Source: Kordiimonadaceae bacterium | GTDB taxonomy: Bacteria > Pseudomonadota > Alphaproteobacteria > Sphingomonadales > Emcibacteraceae | NCBI GenBank assembly: GCA_024236295.1 | Contig: JACKKT010000011.1 | Coordinates: 1 to 64,000 of the forward strand | DNA: 64,000 nucleotides | Reading direction: 5' to 3' | Part shown: in pieces, positions 1 to 9,464 of the stretch | Layout of the letters: the number at the start of each line of letters is the position of its first letter | Position numbering within the stretch: position 1 is the stretch's first letter | The notes under the pieces: model-generated | What the model saw: the letters and a program-made list of their open reading frames with translations, nothing else | Databases searched by the model: none | Told to the model about the DNA's origin: nothing | Program-made: the position numbers and the translations under genes

Positions 1-2437
1 CGGTGGCAAGCATAATGATCTTGATAACGTGGGGTATACAGCCAGGCATCACACATTTTTTGAAATGCTCGGTAATTTTTCCTTCGGTGAATATTTTAAG
101 GAAAAAGCGATTTATTATGCCTGGGAATTGCTGACGAAAACTTATGGAATTGATAAGGCCAGATTATTGGTGACCGTTTTTCATGATGATGATGTAGCTT
201 TTGATCTCTGGAAAAAAATCAGTGGACTGCCGGAAGAAAAAATAATCCGGATCGCAACATCAGATAATTTCTGGTCTATGGGGCCAACGGGGCCTTGTGG
301 CCCCTGTTCAGAAATATTTTTTGATCATGGTGAGAAAATATGGGGTGGTCCTCCCGGTAGCGCTGAAGAAGATGGTGACCGTTTCGTTGAAATCTGGAAC
401 CTTGTTTTTATGCAGTTTGAACAGCTTGAAAATGGGAACAGAATAAATTTACCAAAACCGGCAATCGATACAGGCATGGGGCTGGAGCGCATAGCCGCTG
501 TACTTCAGGGAGTTCATGACAATTATGAAATTGATTTATTTAAAAAACTGATAGAAGCATCGGCCGCGTCTAGTGGCGTTGAGCCTTACGGGGACCATAA
601 TACATCGCACAGGGTGATTGCGGATCACCTTAGGTCGACATCGTTTCTTATTGCTGATGGCGTTCTTCCATCCAATGAAGGTCGTGGTTATGTCCTAAGA
701 AGAATTATGCGTAGAGCAATGCGTCATGCCCAGATGATTGGATGCATGGAACCATTGATGCATAAACTGGTTCCAGCATTGGTTGGTGAAATGGGACAGG
801 CATTTCCTGAATTGGCAAGGGCAGAAGCACTGATTGCAGAAACCCTGCTGTTGGAAGAGAAGCGTTTCCGAAAAACACTGGACCGCGGCCTTCGCTTGCT
901 GGATGAAGAAGTGGCTGCTATTGGCAAGAATGGTGTGCTGGACGGTGCCGTTGCTTTTAAACTTTATGATACTTATGGCTTCCCACTTGACCTCACACAG
1001 GATGCTCTAAGGATAAAAGGGCTTACTGTTGATGAAAATGGTTTTAATGAAGCCATGAAAAAACAAAAAGATGAGGCCAGAGCTGCATGGAAAGGGTCAG
1101 GATCAAGTGCTACTGAAACGGTATGGTTTGAAGCACAGGAGAATTTGGGAGCCAGCGAATTTGTAGGCTATAGCACGACCCGTGCCGAAGGAATTATCAG
1201 CCAGATTGTTGTTGGTGAAACAGTCGTGGATAATGCCAAGCAGGGGGACCAGGTTTCTATTCTGACTAACCAGACACCTTTTTATGCTGAATCCGGTGGA
1301 CAGGTTGGTGATATCGGAACCTTCGTAACCTCAAAAGGAGCGGAAGTTAAAATTTCTGATACCCAGAAAAAGCTGGGTGTTCTCCATGTTCATATCGGGA
1401 CCGTTTCCAAAGGGGATATTTCTGTTGGTGATGTGGTTGAAATGAAGGTCGATGTGGAAAATCGAGACAAGATCAGGGCCAACCATTCTGTAACCCATAT
1501 TCTGCATGCTGCGCTTCGTAATCAGTTTGGCGAGCAGCTGACCCAAAAAGGATCACTGGTTAGCGCTGATAAAATGCGCTTCGATATTAGTCATGCCAAG
1601 GCACTAAGCCACAAAGAATTAGGTAGCATAGAAGCAGAGGTAAACAGGATTATCCGCCAAAATAGTGAAGTAACCACCAGATTAATGACGCCAGATGAGG
1701 CAATAAAGGCTGGCGCCATGGCACTATTTGGTGAGAAATATGGTGATGAAGTGCGTGTAGTGGCCATGGGCAAGTCAATAAATGGAAAAGATTATTCTGT
1801 TGAGTTATGTGGGGGCACTCATGTGAAAAGGACGGGAGATATTGGTTATTTCAAAATAGTTTCGGAAAGCGCCGTTTCATCTGGCGTACGACGTCTTGAA
1901 GTGCTGACAGGAAATGCTGCTTGGCAATATTCTGCGGACCAGGAAAATTATCTGATTGAAGCGGCTTCAACCATTAAAGCGCCGGTAAGTGAACTTCCAA
2001 ACCGATTAGCTAATCTGATCAGTGAACGTAAAGCTATGGAAAAAGAAATTGCTGATTTGCAGAAAAAAGTGGCTCTAGGTGGTGGGGGGGGCTCCAAAGA
2101 AGATGAAATAAAAGAAATTGGCGGAATTAATTTTATTGGCAGGGTTCTGGATGGAATACCGGCTAAAGAGCTTCGTGGTTTGGCAGATGACGCAAAAAAA
2201 CGGGTTGGCTCCGGCGTTATAGCCTTTATTGCCGTTAATGATGGAAAGGCCGCAGTTCTTACAGCTGTTACTGAAGATTTGACAACAAAGATCAGTGCTG
2301 TGGACCTGGTGCGCATTGGGTCAGGAGCCGTTGGAGGCAGCGGGGGTGGCGGCAGGCCAGATATGGCTCAGGCTGGTGGTCCTGACGGCACAAAAGCTCA
2401 TGAAGCATTAAAGGCGATAGAGGAACACTTATCCTGA
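1..2437 (+). CDS. alaS: Alanyl-tRNA synthetase, 5'-truncated by the window edge
   Basis: Charges tRNA-Ala with alanine in the cytoplasm. The reading frame is open from base 2 (Gly-Gly-Lys-His-Asn) to the stop at 2435-2437, about 811 codons. A complete AlaRS has roughly 880, so about 70 N-terminal residues lie outside the window; the GTG at 29 is an internal valine, not the start. Visible landmarks are the class II catalytic core ([17 protein letters not shown]), the editing-domain zinc motif NHSVTHILH near 1480-1510 with CGGTH near 1805, and the C-terminal glycine-rich [13 protein letters not shown] signature. A run of eight G lies at 2084-2091 in a Gly-rich linker. The potassium-channel gene follows after 10 bases. 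Identity is certain. Confidence 0.97.
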   Translation, partial: GGKHNDLDNVGYTARHHTFFEMLGNFSFGEYFKEKAIYYAWELLTKTYGIDKARLLVTVFHDDDVAFDLWKKISGLPEEKIIRIATSDNFWSMGPTGPCGPCSEIFFDHGEKIWGGPPGSAEEDGDRFVEIWNLVFMQFEQLENGNRINLPKPAIDTGMGLERIAAVLQGVHDNYEIDLFKKLIEASAASSGVEPYGDHNTSHRVIADHLRSTSFLIADGVLPSNEGRGYVLRRIMRRAMRHAQMIGCMEPLMHKLVPALVGEMGQAFPELARAEALIAETLLLEEKRFRKTLDRGLRLLDEEVAAIGKNGVLDGAVAFKLYDTYGFPLDLTQDALRIKGLTVDENGFNEAMKKQKDEARAAWKGSGSSATETVWFEAQENLGASEFVGYSTTRAEGIISQIVVGETVVDNAKQGDQVSILTNQTPFYAESGGQVGDIGTFVTSKGAEVKISDTQKKLGVLHVHIGTVSKGDISVGDVVEMKVDVENRDKIRANHSVTHILHAALRNQFGEQLTQKGSLVSADKMRFDISHAKALSHKELGSIEAEVNRIIRQNSEVTTRLMTPDEAIKAGAMALFGEKYGDEVRVVAMGKSINGKDYSVELCGGTHVKRTGDIGYFKIVSESAVSSGVRRLEVLTGNAAWQYSADQENYLIEAASTIKAPVSELPNRLANLISERKAMEKEIADLQKKVALGGGGGSKEDEIKEIGGINFIGRVLDGIPAKELRGLADDAKKRVGSGVIAFIAVNDGKAAVLTAVTEDLTTKISAVDLVRIGSGAVGGSGGGGRPDMAQAGGPDGTKAHEALKAIEEHLS

Positions 2438-2447
2438 TGGGACAATA

Positions 2448-3641
2448 ATGTCAGCAAGCGAGACAAGTTTAAGAAGGAAAATTTTTGAAGTAATAGAAAT
2501 TGGTGGTAGCGGTCACCGGATTGGACGTTTTTTTGATGCTTTTATGATTGCTCTGATTTTACTCAATGTCTGTGCTGTTGCCCTTCAAACCGTTAAAACA
2601 ATTGATTTGGAATATAATACACAGTTTGTGATATTTGAAATTTTATCCCTTACTGTTTTTATAGTTGAATATTGCCTTCGTATATGGACGTCCGTTGAAT
2701 ATCGACCTCATCCTGAAATGCACGGAAAAAATAAGTTCCGGCTGCAATTTATGTTTTCACCATTAATGGTGATTGATTTTATTGCAATTGCGCCGACAAT
2801 TATGTTTTCTTTTGTTGGGCTTGATCTGCGTTTCCTAAGAGTTTTCAGATTTCTCAGGCTTTTTAAATTGATGCGCTATTCTCCGGCGTTAAGCTCTTTG
2901 GCAAGCGTCTTTTATGAGGAAAGACGGGCGCTTATAGCGACATTGATTATAATGCTTGGGCTGGCATTATTCGCGTCTAGCATTATGTATTATCTGGAAC
3001 ATGCCGTCCAGCCGCAGGCATTTGGCAATATTCCCAGTGCGATGTGGTGGGCGTTCGCAACCCTGACGACGATTGGATATGGCGATGTTGTGCCTATTAC
3101 CACAATGGGAAAAATATTTGGGGCGATTATCATGGTGCTGGGGGTGGGCGTCTATGCGTTGCCTATCGGTATTATAGCTTCCGGTTTTGCCAGTGAAATA
3201 CACCGACGTGATTTTGTTGTCCGTTGGGGGCTTGTGGCCAATGTACCGTTATTTAACGGGCTTGATGCCAATCTTATTAACACCATTGCCAAAAGATTAA
3301 GATCGCAGGTGGTTGAAAGTGGGCGTCTTGTTGCCTATGAAGGTGAAGACGCAGACAGGCTATTTCTGGTGGTTTCCGGAGATATCAGGAGAAGAGACGA
3401 AGAAGGAGAATTTCACCTGAAAAAGGGAGCCTTTTTTGGTGCAAAATCATTAATGGAAAGAACAACTTTCCGCGCCAATTATGTGGCAACCTCAAAAACG
3501 CAGCTTCTGGTCCTCGATGCAACAGACTTTCATCACTTGCTGGATCATTATCCCAGCCTTAAGGACAGAATTGAGGAAACCTATGTCCGTGGAGACGCGA
3601 AAGAAGATTTTGGTCAGGCAAAAGTTGAAGAGCTGAGGTGA
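2448..3641 (+). CDS. Six-TM voltage-sensor-type potassium channel with C-terminal cyclic-nucleotide-binding-like domain
   Basis: Inner-membrane potassium channel of the voltage-gated/CNG superfamily, 397 aa. S1-S3 span about residues 30-122. S4 (about 128-143) carries regularly spaced arginines (RFLRVFRFLRLFK). S5 is at 162-182, and the pore loop holds the K+ selectivity filter TIGYGD at 208-213. Residues about 265-385 resemble a cNMP-binding domain like that of MloK1. The phosphate-binding cassette is unusual, however: FGAKSL at 330-335 has Ala where ligand-binding members have Glu, and the Arg at 342 is followed by Ala-Asn rather than Ser/Thr-Ala. The start ATG has a weak GGA 9 bases upstream. 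It sits between alaS and a shared terminator with convergent icd. The fold call is firm; ligand control is uncertain. Confidence 0.9.
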   Translation: MSASETSLRRKIFEVIEIGGSGHRIGRFFDAFMIALILLNVCAVALQTVKTIDLEYNTQFVIFEILSLTVFIVEYCLRIWTSVEYRPHPEMHGKNKFRLQFMFSPLMVIDFIAIAPTIMFSFVGLDLRFLRVFRFLRLFKLMRYSPALSSLASVFYEERRALIATLIIMLGLALFASSIMYYLEHAVQPQAFGNIPSAMWWAFATLTTIGYGDVVPITTMGKIFGAIIMVLGVGVYALPIGIIASGFASEIHRRDFVVRWGLVANVPLFNGLDANLINTIAKRLRSQVVESGRLVAYEGEDADRLFLVVSGDIRRRDEEGEFHLKKGAFFGAKSLMERTTFRANYVATSKTQLLVLDATDFHHLLDHYPSLKDRIEETYVRGDAKEDFGQAKVEELR

Positions 3642-3642
3642 T

Positions 3643-3673
3643 AAAAAAAGCGGACACATGGCCCGCTTTTTTA
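3643..3673. terminator. Bidirectional intrinsic terminator between the channel gene and icd
   Basis: A GCGG/CCGC stem (3650-3653 with 3663-3666) is extended by six A:T pairs. It reads A-tract, stem, T-tract on both strands. It lies between the stop of the plus-strand channel gene (3641) and the stop of minus-strand icd (3694), so it probably ends transcription from both sides. Confidence 0.8.
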
Positions 3674-3693
3674 ATTTCTGATCAAAGAAATTC

Positions 3694-4908
3694 TTAGCCC
3701 ATTTCTTTTTGAAGATTTTCATCAATTTTATCAAAAAACTGTTTAGATGTCAGCCAGTTTTGCTCAGGTCCGACCAGCAGGGCAAGGTCTTTTGTCATGT
3801 CACCCTGTTCCACTGTTCTTACGCATACTTTATCCAGTGCATTAGCGAAATTTATTAGCTTCTGATTGCCGTCAAGTTCTCCACGATGACGTAGTCCACC
3901 AGTCCATGCATAAATTGATGCAATCGGATTTGTTGATGTTTCTTCTCCCCGTTGATGCAAACGATAATGGCGTGTTACAGTTCCGTGCGCAGCTTCCGAT
4001 TCAACGACCTTGCCGTTTGGTGTCATTAGGATAGATGACATTAATCCAAGAGAGCCAAATCCTTGTGCAACAGTATCAGACTGGACATCGCCGTCATAGT
4101 TTTTACAGGCCCAGACAAATTTACCATTCCATTTCATGGCGCAGGCGACCATATCGTCGATCAGACGGTGCTCATAAGTTATGCCAGCCGCTTTAAATTT
4201 ATCAGCAAATTCATTTTGGTATACATCTTCAAACAGGTCCTTAAAGCGACCGTCATAAGCTTTGAGGATTGTATTCTTTGTTGAAAGATATACAGGCCAT
4301 CCAACATTCAATCCGTAATTCATACTGGCGCGGGCGAAATCACGAATGCTGTCATCAAGGTTATACATTCCCATGGCAACACCGCTGCTTTCGAAATTAT
4401 AAACTTCATGTTCGATTACATCGCCACCATCTTTTGGTTCAAACTTTATTGTCAGTTTACCAGCACCTGGAATTTTAAAATCAGTTGCACGGTATTGGTC
4501 ACCAAATGCATGACGTCCGATCACAATTGGGTCAGTCCAGCCGGGGACGAGACGCGGTACATTTGAACATATAATCGGGCTGCGAAATACTGTGCCACCA
4601 AGAATGTTACGAATTGTCCCATTTGGCGAACGCCACATTTTCTTTAATCCGAATTCCTTTACGCGTTCTTCATCAGGGGTAATGGTCGCGCATTTTACGC
4701 CAACACCATGTTCTAAAATCGCATGAGCACTATCAATGGTGATCTGGTCATTTGTTTCATCACGGCTTTGAATGCTGAGATCATAATAGTGCAGATCAAC
4801 ATCAAGATAAGGATGAATAAGGCGTTCCTTGATCCAGGCCCAAATGATGCGTGTCATTTCATCGCCGTCAAGTTCGACGACGGGATTATCTACTTTAATT
4901 TTTGCCAT
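3694..4908 (-). CDS. icd: NADP-dependent isocitrate dehydrogenase
   Basis: TCA-cycle enzyme oxidising isocitrate to 2-oxoglutarate with NADP+. The 404-aa length and the stretch [19 protein letters not shown] place it in the eukaryote-like homodimeric family typical of alphaproteobacteria rather than the E. coli type. I chose the ATG at 4908 ([20 protein letters not shown]) because AAGGA lies six bases before it and family members begin here; an in-frame ATG at 4938 would add ten residues without support. LDGDEMTR at the N-terminus and the [13 protein letters not shown] region near the C-terminus are family hallmarks. It runs convergent to the channel gene with a shared terminator, and downstream of the LOG-family gene on the same strand (119-base gap). 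Confidence 0.96.
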   Translation of the reverse strand: MAKIKVDNPVVELDGDEMTRIIWAWIKERLIHPYLDVDLHYYDLSIQSRDETNDQITIDSAHAILEHGVGVKCATITPDEERVKEFGLKKMWRSPNGTIRNILGGTVFRSPIICSNVPRLVPGWTDPIVIGRHAFGDQYRATDFKIPGAGKLTIKFEPKDGGDVIEHEVYNFESSGVAMGMYNLDDSIRDFARASMNYGLNVGWPVYLSTKNTILKAYDGRFKDLFEDVYQNEFADKFKAAGITYEHRLIDDMVACAMKWNGKFVWACKNYDGDVQSDTVAQGFGSLGLMSSILMTPNGKVVESEAAHGTVTRHYRLHQRGEETSTNPIASIYAWTGGLRHRGELDGNQKLINFANALDKVCVRTVEQGDMTKDLALLVGPEQNWLTSKQFFDKIDENLQKEMG

Positions 4909-5027
4909 GTTGTTCCTTTTTGTTTTGATAATTGCCACAGTTTGCGGCGGTTAATAATATTCCCATTTATTGCGCGAAACCTACCACTAGCGGGCGAAAC
5001 ATGGAAGACCAGAAATGCATTTTTTGA

Positions 5028-5612
5028 TTAAAACAGAGTATTTTTCGGATCAATTTTTGGTTCCGGCAAAGATTCAAGCAGTGGCAGCACCTCATTCGGC
5101 GAATTTACAACATTGAATAAGTCCAATGTTTCTTTCATTGTAAATTCGTAATTAATAATGTTTCTCAGAAGATCCGTAAAAGGATCCCAGTAATTTTCGG
5201 AATTAAGTAGTATTATGGGCTTATCATGCAATTTTAGTTGTTTCCAGGTAATGACCTCTATGGTTTCATCAAGTGTACCTATGCTGCCGGGTAAAACAAG
5301 AAAGGCATCAGAATGATCAAACATAAGTCTTTTTCTCTGATGCATATTATCTACAATTGTTAGTTTCGTCAGATTTGGGTGGGCAATTTCAGTTTTATCA
5401 AGGTGACCTGGGATGATACCATGGACCCTGCCGCCATTATCTATAACTGACGTTGCGATAATTCCCATAAGGCCAACATTGCCGCCTCCGTAGATAAGTT
5501 CAATTTGATTGTTACTCATAATTTCCCCCATCTTTTTTGCAAGAAGTCGGAAATTTTCGTTATTACCCGGGCGTGAGCCGCAATATACGCATAATGATTT
5601 AATTTTGTTCAT
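5028..5612 (-). CDS. LOG-family (TIGR00730) nucleotide phosphoribohydrolase
   Basis: 194 aa. Members of this Rossmann-fold family hydrolyse nucleoside 5'-monophosphates (cytokinin riboside monophosphates or AMP) to base and ribose 5-phosphate. The start CVYCGSRPG, the central YGGGNVGLMG and the LPGSIGTLDETIEVITWKQL segment identify it. The usual catalytic signature is PGGxGTxxE; here the second glycine is serine (PGSIGTLDE), while the Thr and catalytic Glu are kept. The start ATG at 5612 has only a weak upstream purine stretch. The gene is divergent from the LysM gene and upstream of icd. The substrate cannot be told from sequence. Confidence 0.88.
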   Translation of the reverse strand: MNKIKSLCVYCGSRPGNNENFRLLAKKMGEIMSNNQIELIYGGGNVGLMGIIATSVIDNGGRVHGIIPGHLDKTEIAHPNLTKLTIVDNMHQRKRLMFDHSDAFLVLPGSIGTLDETIEVITWKQLKLHDKPIILLNSENYWDPFTDLLRNIINYEFTMKETLDLFNVVNSPNEVLPLLESLPEPKIDPKNTLF

Positions 5613-5797
5613 TAGATAATCTTATTAATTAATAATCCATATTTTTTGAATCTTATTTGTTAGCCACATATTTGACAAATTTTATTTTTAAAACATTTTT
5701 GTGAGGGTTATATTTTACGGAATATTCGAATTAGCAAAAAACACACTGGTAATTATATGGTCTTAGACTATATAAGGGTTATAGTTAAAGGTGAATT

Positions 5798-5815
5798 GCT
5801 TCATTTTTGTGAAGC
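5798..5815 (+). promoter_or_regulatory. Small hairpin directly before the ribosome-binding region of the LysM gene
   Basis: GCTTCA (5798-5803) and TGAAGC (5810-5815) form a 6-bp stem around a six-base loop. It ends three bases before the GGAAAAG that would serve as Shine-Dalgarno for the TTG start at 5828. There is no T-tract, so it is not a terminator. It could influence translation initiation; this is inference. Confidence 0.35.
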
Positions 5816-5827
5816 CGGAAAAGAAAA

Positions 5828-6877
5828 TTGAGCGACTATTTAAATCATCAGAAAAATAATGGGGGTTCAGGGTTAAAATTTAGCCTGTCATTGTTAGCCA
5901 TCGTAGCAATAGGTGCAGTGATCTGGGTTATTTTTCTTGCTGATGATGGTGCTGAAACGGATTTTACAGCGACGACCGTTAACGAAACAGAGCAAAATAC
6001 AAATATTCAAGCGCCTGAAGCCCCGGTGGTAGAAAACACCGTTCCCAGTTTTGATGTTGTGCGTATCAGCCGAAATGGAACCGGTGTTATTGCCGGTCGT
6101 GCTGAACCAAATAGTGACGTGATTATATTTGCAAAAGAAAAACCAATAGGATCGGCCATTACGGACAGAAATGGTGAATGGGTTTTACTTTTTGATGAAC
6201 CTTTACCTACCGGCCCGACAGAGCTTAGCATTGTTTCAAAAACTCAAAGCGGATTTGAAATTGCTTCCAGTGATATTGTTATTGTGGCTGTCCCTGAAAG
6301 AGGGGATGTAGACTTTAACAGTGATGACACTGATGGTGTCGTTGCAATTTTAAGTCCCCGAAGTGGAAATGGACCGAGCAGGGTTCTTCAAAAACCAAAA
6401 AATGTTAATCTTGTTTCAGCAACCAAGGGATTGTCACTTGATGCACTTGATTATACAGACAATGGTATCACAGTAGTAAATGGGAGTGCAGAAGCAGGGG
6501 CAACGATAAGAATATATCTTGATAACGAATATATGGGCGACGTAACTTCAGGTGAACAGGGAACCTGGAAATTTGAAATTGATAAAAAGCTGGCACCCCA
6601 GGAACACGTGATAAGACTTGATCAGCTTCTTCTTGACGGCAATGTGGAGGTCAGGATTTCACAGCCTTTTAACCCTTATATTGCAATCGATAAGGACCGA
6701 GCCACAGGTGATGTGATAGTAAAGCCCGGAAACAGTCTATGGCATATTGCCAGAAAGTTATATGGTTCGGGGTATCAGTATACTGTTATTTTTGGAGCAA
6801 ATATGGATATTATTGGGGATCCAAACTTGATTTATCCAGGGCAAAAATTAAACCTTCCGCTTGATCTAATGAAATAA
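5828..6877 (+). CDS. LysM-domain envelope protein with bacterial Ig-like repeats
   Basis: 349 aa. A single N-terminal membrane segment (about residues 16-38) is followed by an acidic linker. Then come two Ig-like/carbohydrate-type repeats, about 58-118 (GVIAGRAEPNSDVIIF) and about 205-265 (TVVNGSAEAGATIRIYLD), and a C-terminal LysM domain (about 295-345: KPGNSLWHIARKLYGSG through YPGQKLNLP). It is probably anchored in the inner membrane with the LysM module contacting peptidoglycan in the periplasm. The only reasonable start is TTG at 5828: no in-frame ATG lies near the membrane segment, and GGAAAAG precedes the TTG. A weak promoter may lie near TATATAAGG at 5769-5777. It ends three bases from a convergent unknown gene. 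Confidence 0.85.
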   Translation: MSDYLNHQKNNGGSGLKFSLSLLAIVAIGAVIWVIFLADDGAETDFTATTVNETEQNTNIQAPEAPVVENTVPSFDVVRISRNGTGVIAGRAEPNSDVIIFAKEKPIGSAITDRNGEWVLLFDEPLPTGPTELSIVSKTQSGFEIASSDIVIVAVPERGDVDFNSDDTDGVVAILSPRSGNGPSRVLQKPKNVNLVSATKGLSLDALDYTDNGITVVNGSAEAGATIRIYLDNEYMGDVTSGEQGTWKFEIDKKLAPQEHVIRLDQLLLDGNVEVRISQPFNPYIAIDKDRATGDVIVKPGNSLWHIARKLYGSGYQYTVIFGANMDIIGDPNLIYPGQKLNLPLDLMK

Positions 6878-6879
6878 TA

Positions 6880-7317
6880 TCAGGCAGACTGTTTATTGAC
6901 GTAGTCATATTCGGTTTCTCTGAAGGCTGTTTTAATTTTTTCAACTAATTTTCTGGTATCAAGAAGAGTATAAAGGATTGCTTCCATAATTAGCTTTGCG
7001 CTTATTTCTTTGCCTAAATGAGTTTTTAAAGGCAGACGAAATCGACTGTGATGATCAATGGTTATTATACCTCGCACTAATTCTGGTCCAAGTTCCTTTA
7101 AAATTTGTGTGCGGCGCAATTTGTTTTCGGCACTGTAAGGCAGAATTCCTAAATCAAATTCTAAGTGAATAACATATGAATTCCCAGTACAGTCTTTTAA
7201 AATTTCACAGGCAATGCGAAATGTATCATGCCTAATATCATAACGTAAAGGAAGTAAGGATTCATAGTCTAGCGGGTTAGATACCACTGACGTTTTAAAT
7301 TGTTCTATTTTTTCCAT
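6880..7317 (-). CDS. Uncharacterised 145-aa cytoplasmic protein
   Basis: I do not recognise this protein. It has no signal peptide, membrane segment or cysteine-metal motif. It is a mixed alpha/beta sequence with a likely amphipathic C-terminal helix (residues about 108-135: LIMEAILYTLLDTRKLVEK). A middle segment carries ITIDHHSRFRLPLKTHLGKE. It is convergent with the LysM gene (two-base gap) and divergent from the Atm1 exporter, so its own promoter would lie in 7318-7520. There is no strong Shine-Dalgarno before ATG 7317. Reality as a gene is supported by length, base use like its neighbours, and a position filling an otherwise empty slot. Confidence 0.7.
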   Translation of the reverse strand: MEKIEQFKTSVVSNPLDYESLLPLRYDIRHDTFRIACEILKDCTGNSYVIHLEFDLGILPYSAENKLRRTQILKELGPELVRGIITIDHHSRFRLPLKTHLGKEISAKLIMEAILYTLLDTRKLVEKIKTAFRETEYDYVNKQSA

Positions 7318-7438
7318 GCCGTTTGTACAAAACCCTTGATTTATTTGGCAGATATTGAATTTTCAGAAAAGCAAATTAAATAAGTTACTGTCCCATATTT
7401 CTGATAGTATGAAATTGATATTAATATTATGTAAACCG

Positions 7439-7477
7439 GGCTACTTTGGGGTTTAAAAAGTGGCCATTTATTTTTTT
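7439..7477 (+). promoter_or_regulatory. Terminator-like hairpin in the leader of the Atm1 gene (possible attenuator)
   Basis: GGCTACTTT (7439-7447) pairs with AAAGTGGCC (7457-7465), nine pairs with one G:U, around a nine-base loop. It is followed directly by ATTTATTTTTTT. It has the shape of an intrinsic terminator on the plus strand, yet no plus-strand gene ends just upstream (the LysM gene stops at 6877 and a minus-strand gene starts at 7317). It lies 44 bases before the Atm1 start codon, so attenuation of that gene is possible. Confidence 0.45.
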
Positions 7478-7520
7478 AATTTAATTAAATTCTTAAAATA
7501 TTCCAGTAAGGATAATTCTG

Positions 7521-9413
7521 ATGGCAAGTGATGACACAGCCGATAATAAAGATCTTCTTGAAAGTAATGAAAGCGCAGGTAACCATGTAGCCACAGTCAA
7601 GGAACTTTGGCGTTATTTATGGATTGATGGCAGGGTCGACTTAAAAGCTCGTGTTGTATTTGCCATGTTTTTTCTTGTCATGGCAAAAGTACTTGGTGTT
7701 TATGTGCCGTTTTTATTTAAGGATGCAGTAAATATACTTTCTGGTGATACGAAACCTACTTCAGCTATGGTTGTTGCCGCAGTACCATTAGGGTTGATTA
7801 TTGGATATGGCACAGCAAGGGTCCTGACGCAGGCATTCGGTGAAATAAGAGACGCAATTTTTGTTAAAGTTGGCCAAAATGCGCTGCGCAACATTGCACT
7901 GAATACTTTTCGGCATTTGCATCTTCTTTCCTTAAGATTTCATTTGGAACGCCGGACCGGAGGATTAAGCAGGGTTATCGAAAGAGCAACAAGAGGTATC
8001 GATTTTCTGCTTCGTTTTATGCTTTTCAATATCATACCAACAATTATAGAAATAGGTATGATTTCAGGCATATTCTGGATAAAATTCGGCTATCTTTATG
8101 CACTGATTACATTTATCTGCTTAAGCAGTTATATATATTTCACTATCGCCATTACCGAGTGGCGGCTTAAATACCGCCGTGAAATGAATAAGCAGGATAC
8201 CAGGGCAAATGGTCGGGCCATTGACAGTCTGATCAATTTTGAAACTGTAAAATATTTCACCAGTGAAGTGCACGAGGCAGAGCGCTATGACCGCTCGCTC
8301 AGACAATATGCTGAAGCGGCGATCAGAAGCCAGCTTTCACTGACACTTCTAAATATTGGGCAGGGCGTCATTATTTCAGGGGGATTAATTGCTGTATTGT
8401 TGATGGGGGCTCAGGGCGTGGCAGACGGGCGTTTCACCATAGGCGATTTTGTGTTGATCAATGCGCTGCTGATACAAATTTATATACCGCTTAATTTTTT
8501 GGGGTTTGTTTATCGTGAAATTAAACAGGCTCTGGTTGACATGGAAAAAATGTTTCTGTTGATCGCTAAAAACCCGGAAATTAAAGACAATGATGACGCT
8601 GCACCGCTGCAGGTAACCAGAGGTGATATAGAATTTGAAAATGTCTGTTTTCAGTATAATGAAGACAGACCCATTCTGAAGAATATTACATTTACAGTAA
8701 AGGGCGGTACAACAACGGCAATTGTCGGATCCAGCGGGGCCGGAAAATCTACCATTTCACGGATATTGTTTCGCTTTTATGATATCAGCAACGGTGCGGT
8801 CAAAATTGACGGTCAGGATATTCGCAATGTCACACAATATTCACTGAGAAGGGAAATCGGCGTTGTACCACAAGATACAGTCCTTTTTAATGACAGTATA
8901 AAATATAATATTTCCTACGGAAATCACGAAGCAACAGATGAAGAAATTTTCAATGCCGCAAAACTGGCAAAAATTCATGACTTCATTATGAAATTACCGG
9001 ATGGTTATGAAACCGAAGTAGGGGAGCGCGGGCTTAAGCTTTCAGGTGGGGAAAAGCAACGTGTGGCCATTGCCAGGACCATCCTTAAAAATCCATCAAT
9101 TTTACTGCTCGATGAGGCCACATCCGCATTAGATAGCCATACTGAACGTGACATCCAGAAATCGCTTGAACAAATTTCTGAACAAAGAACCGCAATCGTT
9201 ATTGCCCATAGGCTCTCGACAATTATCAATGCAAATGAGATACTCGTTCTGGATGATGGTGTTATTGTGGAGCGGGGAGATCATAACACCTTGCTTGAAA
9301 AAGAAGGTGTTTATTACCAGATGTGGCAGAAACAACAACAGCTTGATGAAGTACAGCAAAAGCTAATTGAGCTTGAAAAAGATAACGAGAATGCTTGCAT
9401 AACGGAAACTTAG
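7521..9413 (+). CDS. Atm1/HMT-type ABC exporter (fused membrane and ATPase domains)
   Basis: 630-aa half-transporter that works as a homodimer in the inner membrane. Bacterial Atm1 relatives export glutathione conjugates or metal-thiol complexes; the mitochondrial relative serves cytosolic Fe-S assembly. An N-terminal extension of about 25 residues precedes six TM helices (about 40-335) containing the family stretch RFHLERRTGGLSR near 139-151. The nucleotide-binding domain has Walker A GSSGAGKST (403-411), the ABC signature LSGGE (507-511) and Walker B ILLLDE (527-532). AAGGA sits seven bases before the ATG. A candidate attenuator hairpin lies in the leader. psd follows after 51 bases. The family is certain, the substrate is not. 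Confidence 0.93.
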   Translation: MASDDTADNKDLLESNESAGNHVATVKELWRYLWIDGRVDLKARVVFAMFFLVMAKVLGVYVPFLFKDAVNILSGDTKPTSAMVVAAVPLGLIIGYGTARVLTQAFGEIRDAIFVKVGQNALRNIALNTFRHLHLLSLRFHLERRTGGLSRVIERATRGIDFLLRFMLFNIIPTIIEIGMISGIFWIKFGYLYALITFICLSSYIYFTIAITEWRLKYRREMNKQDTRANGRAIDSLINFETVKYFTSEVHEAERYDRSLRQYAEAAIRSQLSLTLLNIGQGVIISGGLIAVLLMGAQGVADGRFTIGDFVLINALLIQIYIPLNFLGFVYREIKQALVDMEKMFLLIAKNPEIKDNDDAAPLQVTRGDIEFENVCFQYNEDRPILKNITFTVKGGTTTAIVGSSGAGKSTISRILFRFYDISNGAVKIDGQDIRNVTQYSLRREIGVVPQDTVLFNDSIKYNISYGNHEATDEEIFNAAKLAKIHDFIMKLPDGYETEVGERGLKLSGGEKQRVAIARTILKNPSILLLDEATSALDSHTERDIQKSLEQISEQRTAIVIAHRLSTIINANEILVLDDGVIVERGDHNTLLEKEGVYYQMWQKQQQLDEVQQKLIELEKDNENACITET

Positions 9414-9464
9414 GCATTATCGATTGGTAAAAACGACTTAAATTAAAAACCAAGGAAAATTTTA

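Noticed and set aside
1948..2316. 122-codon minus-strand open frame inside alaS
   Set aside because: It lies fully opposite a conserved coding region and its Ser/Arg-rich composition is that of an antisense shadow.
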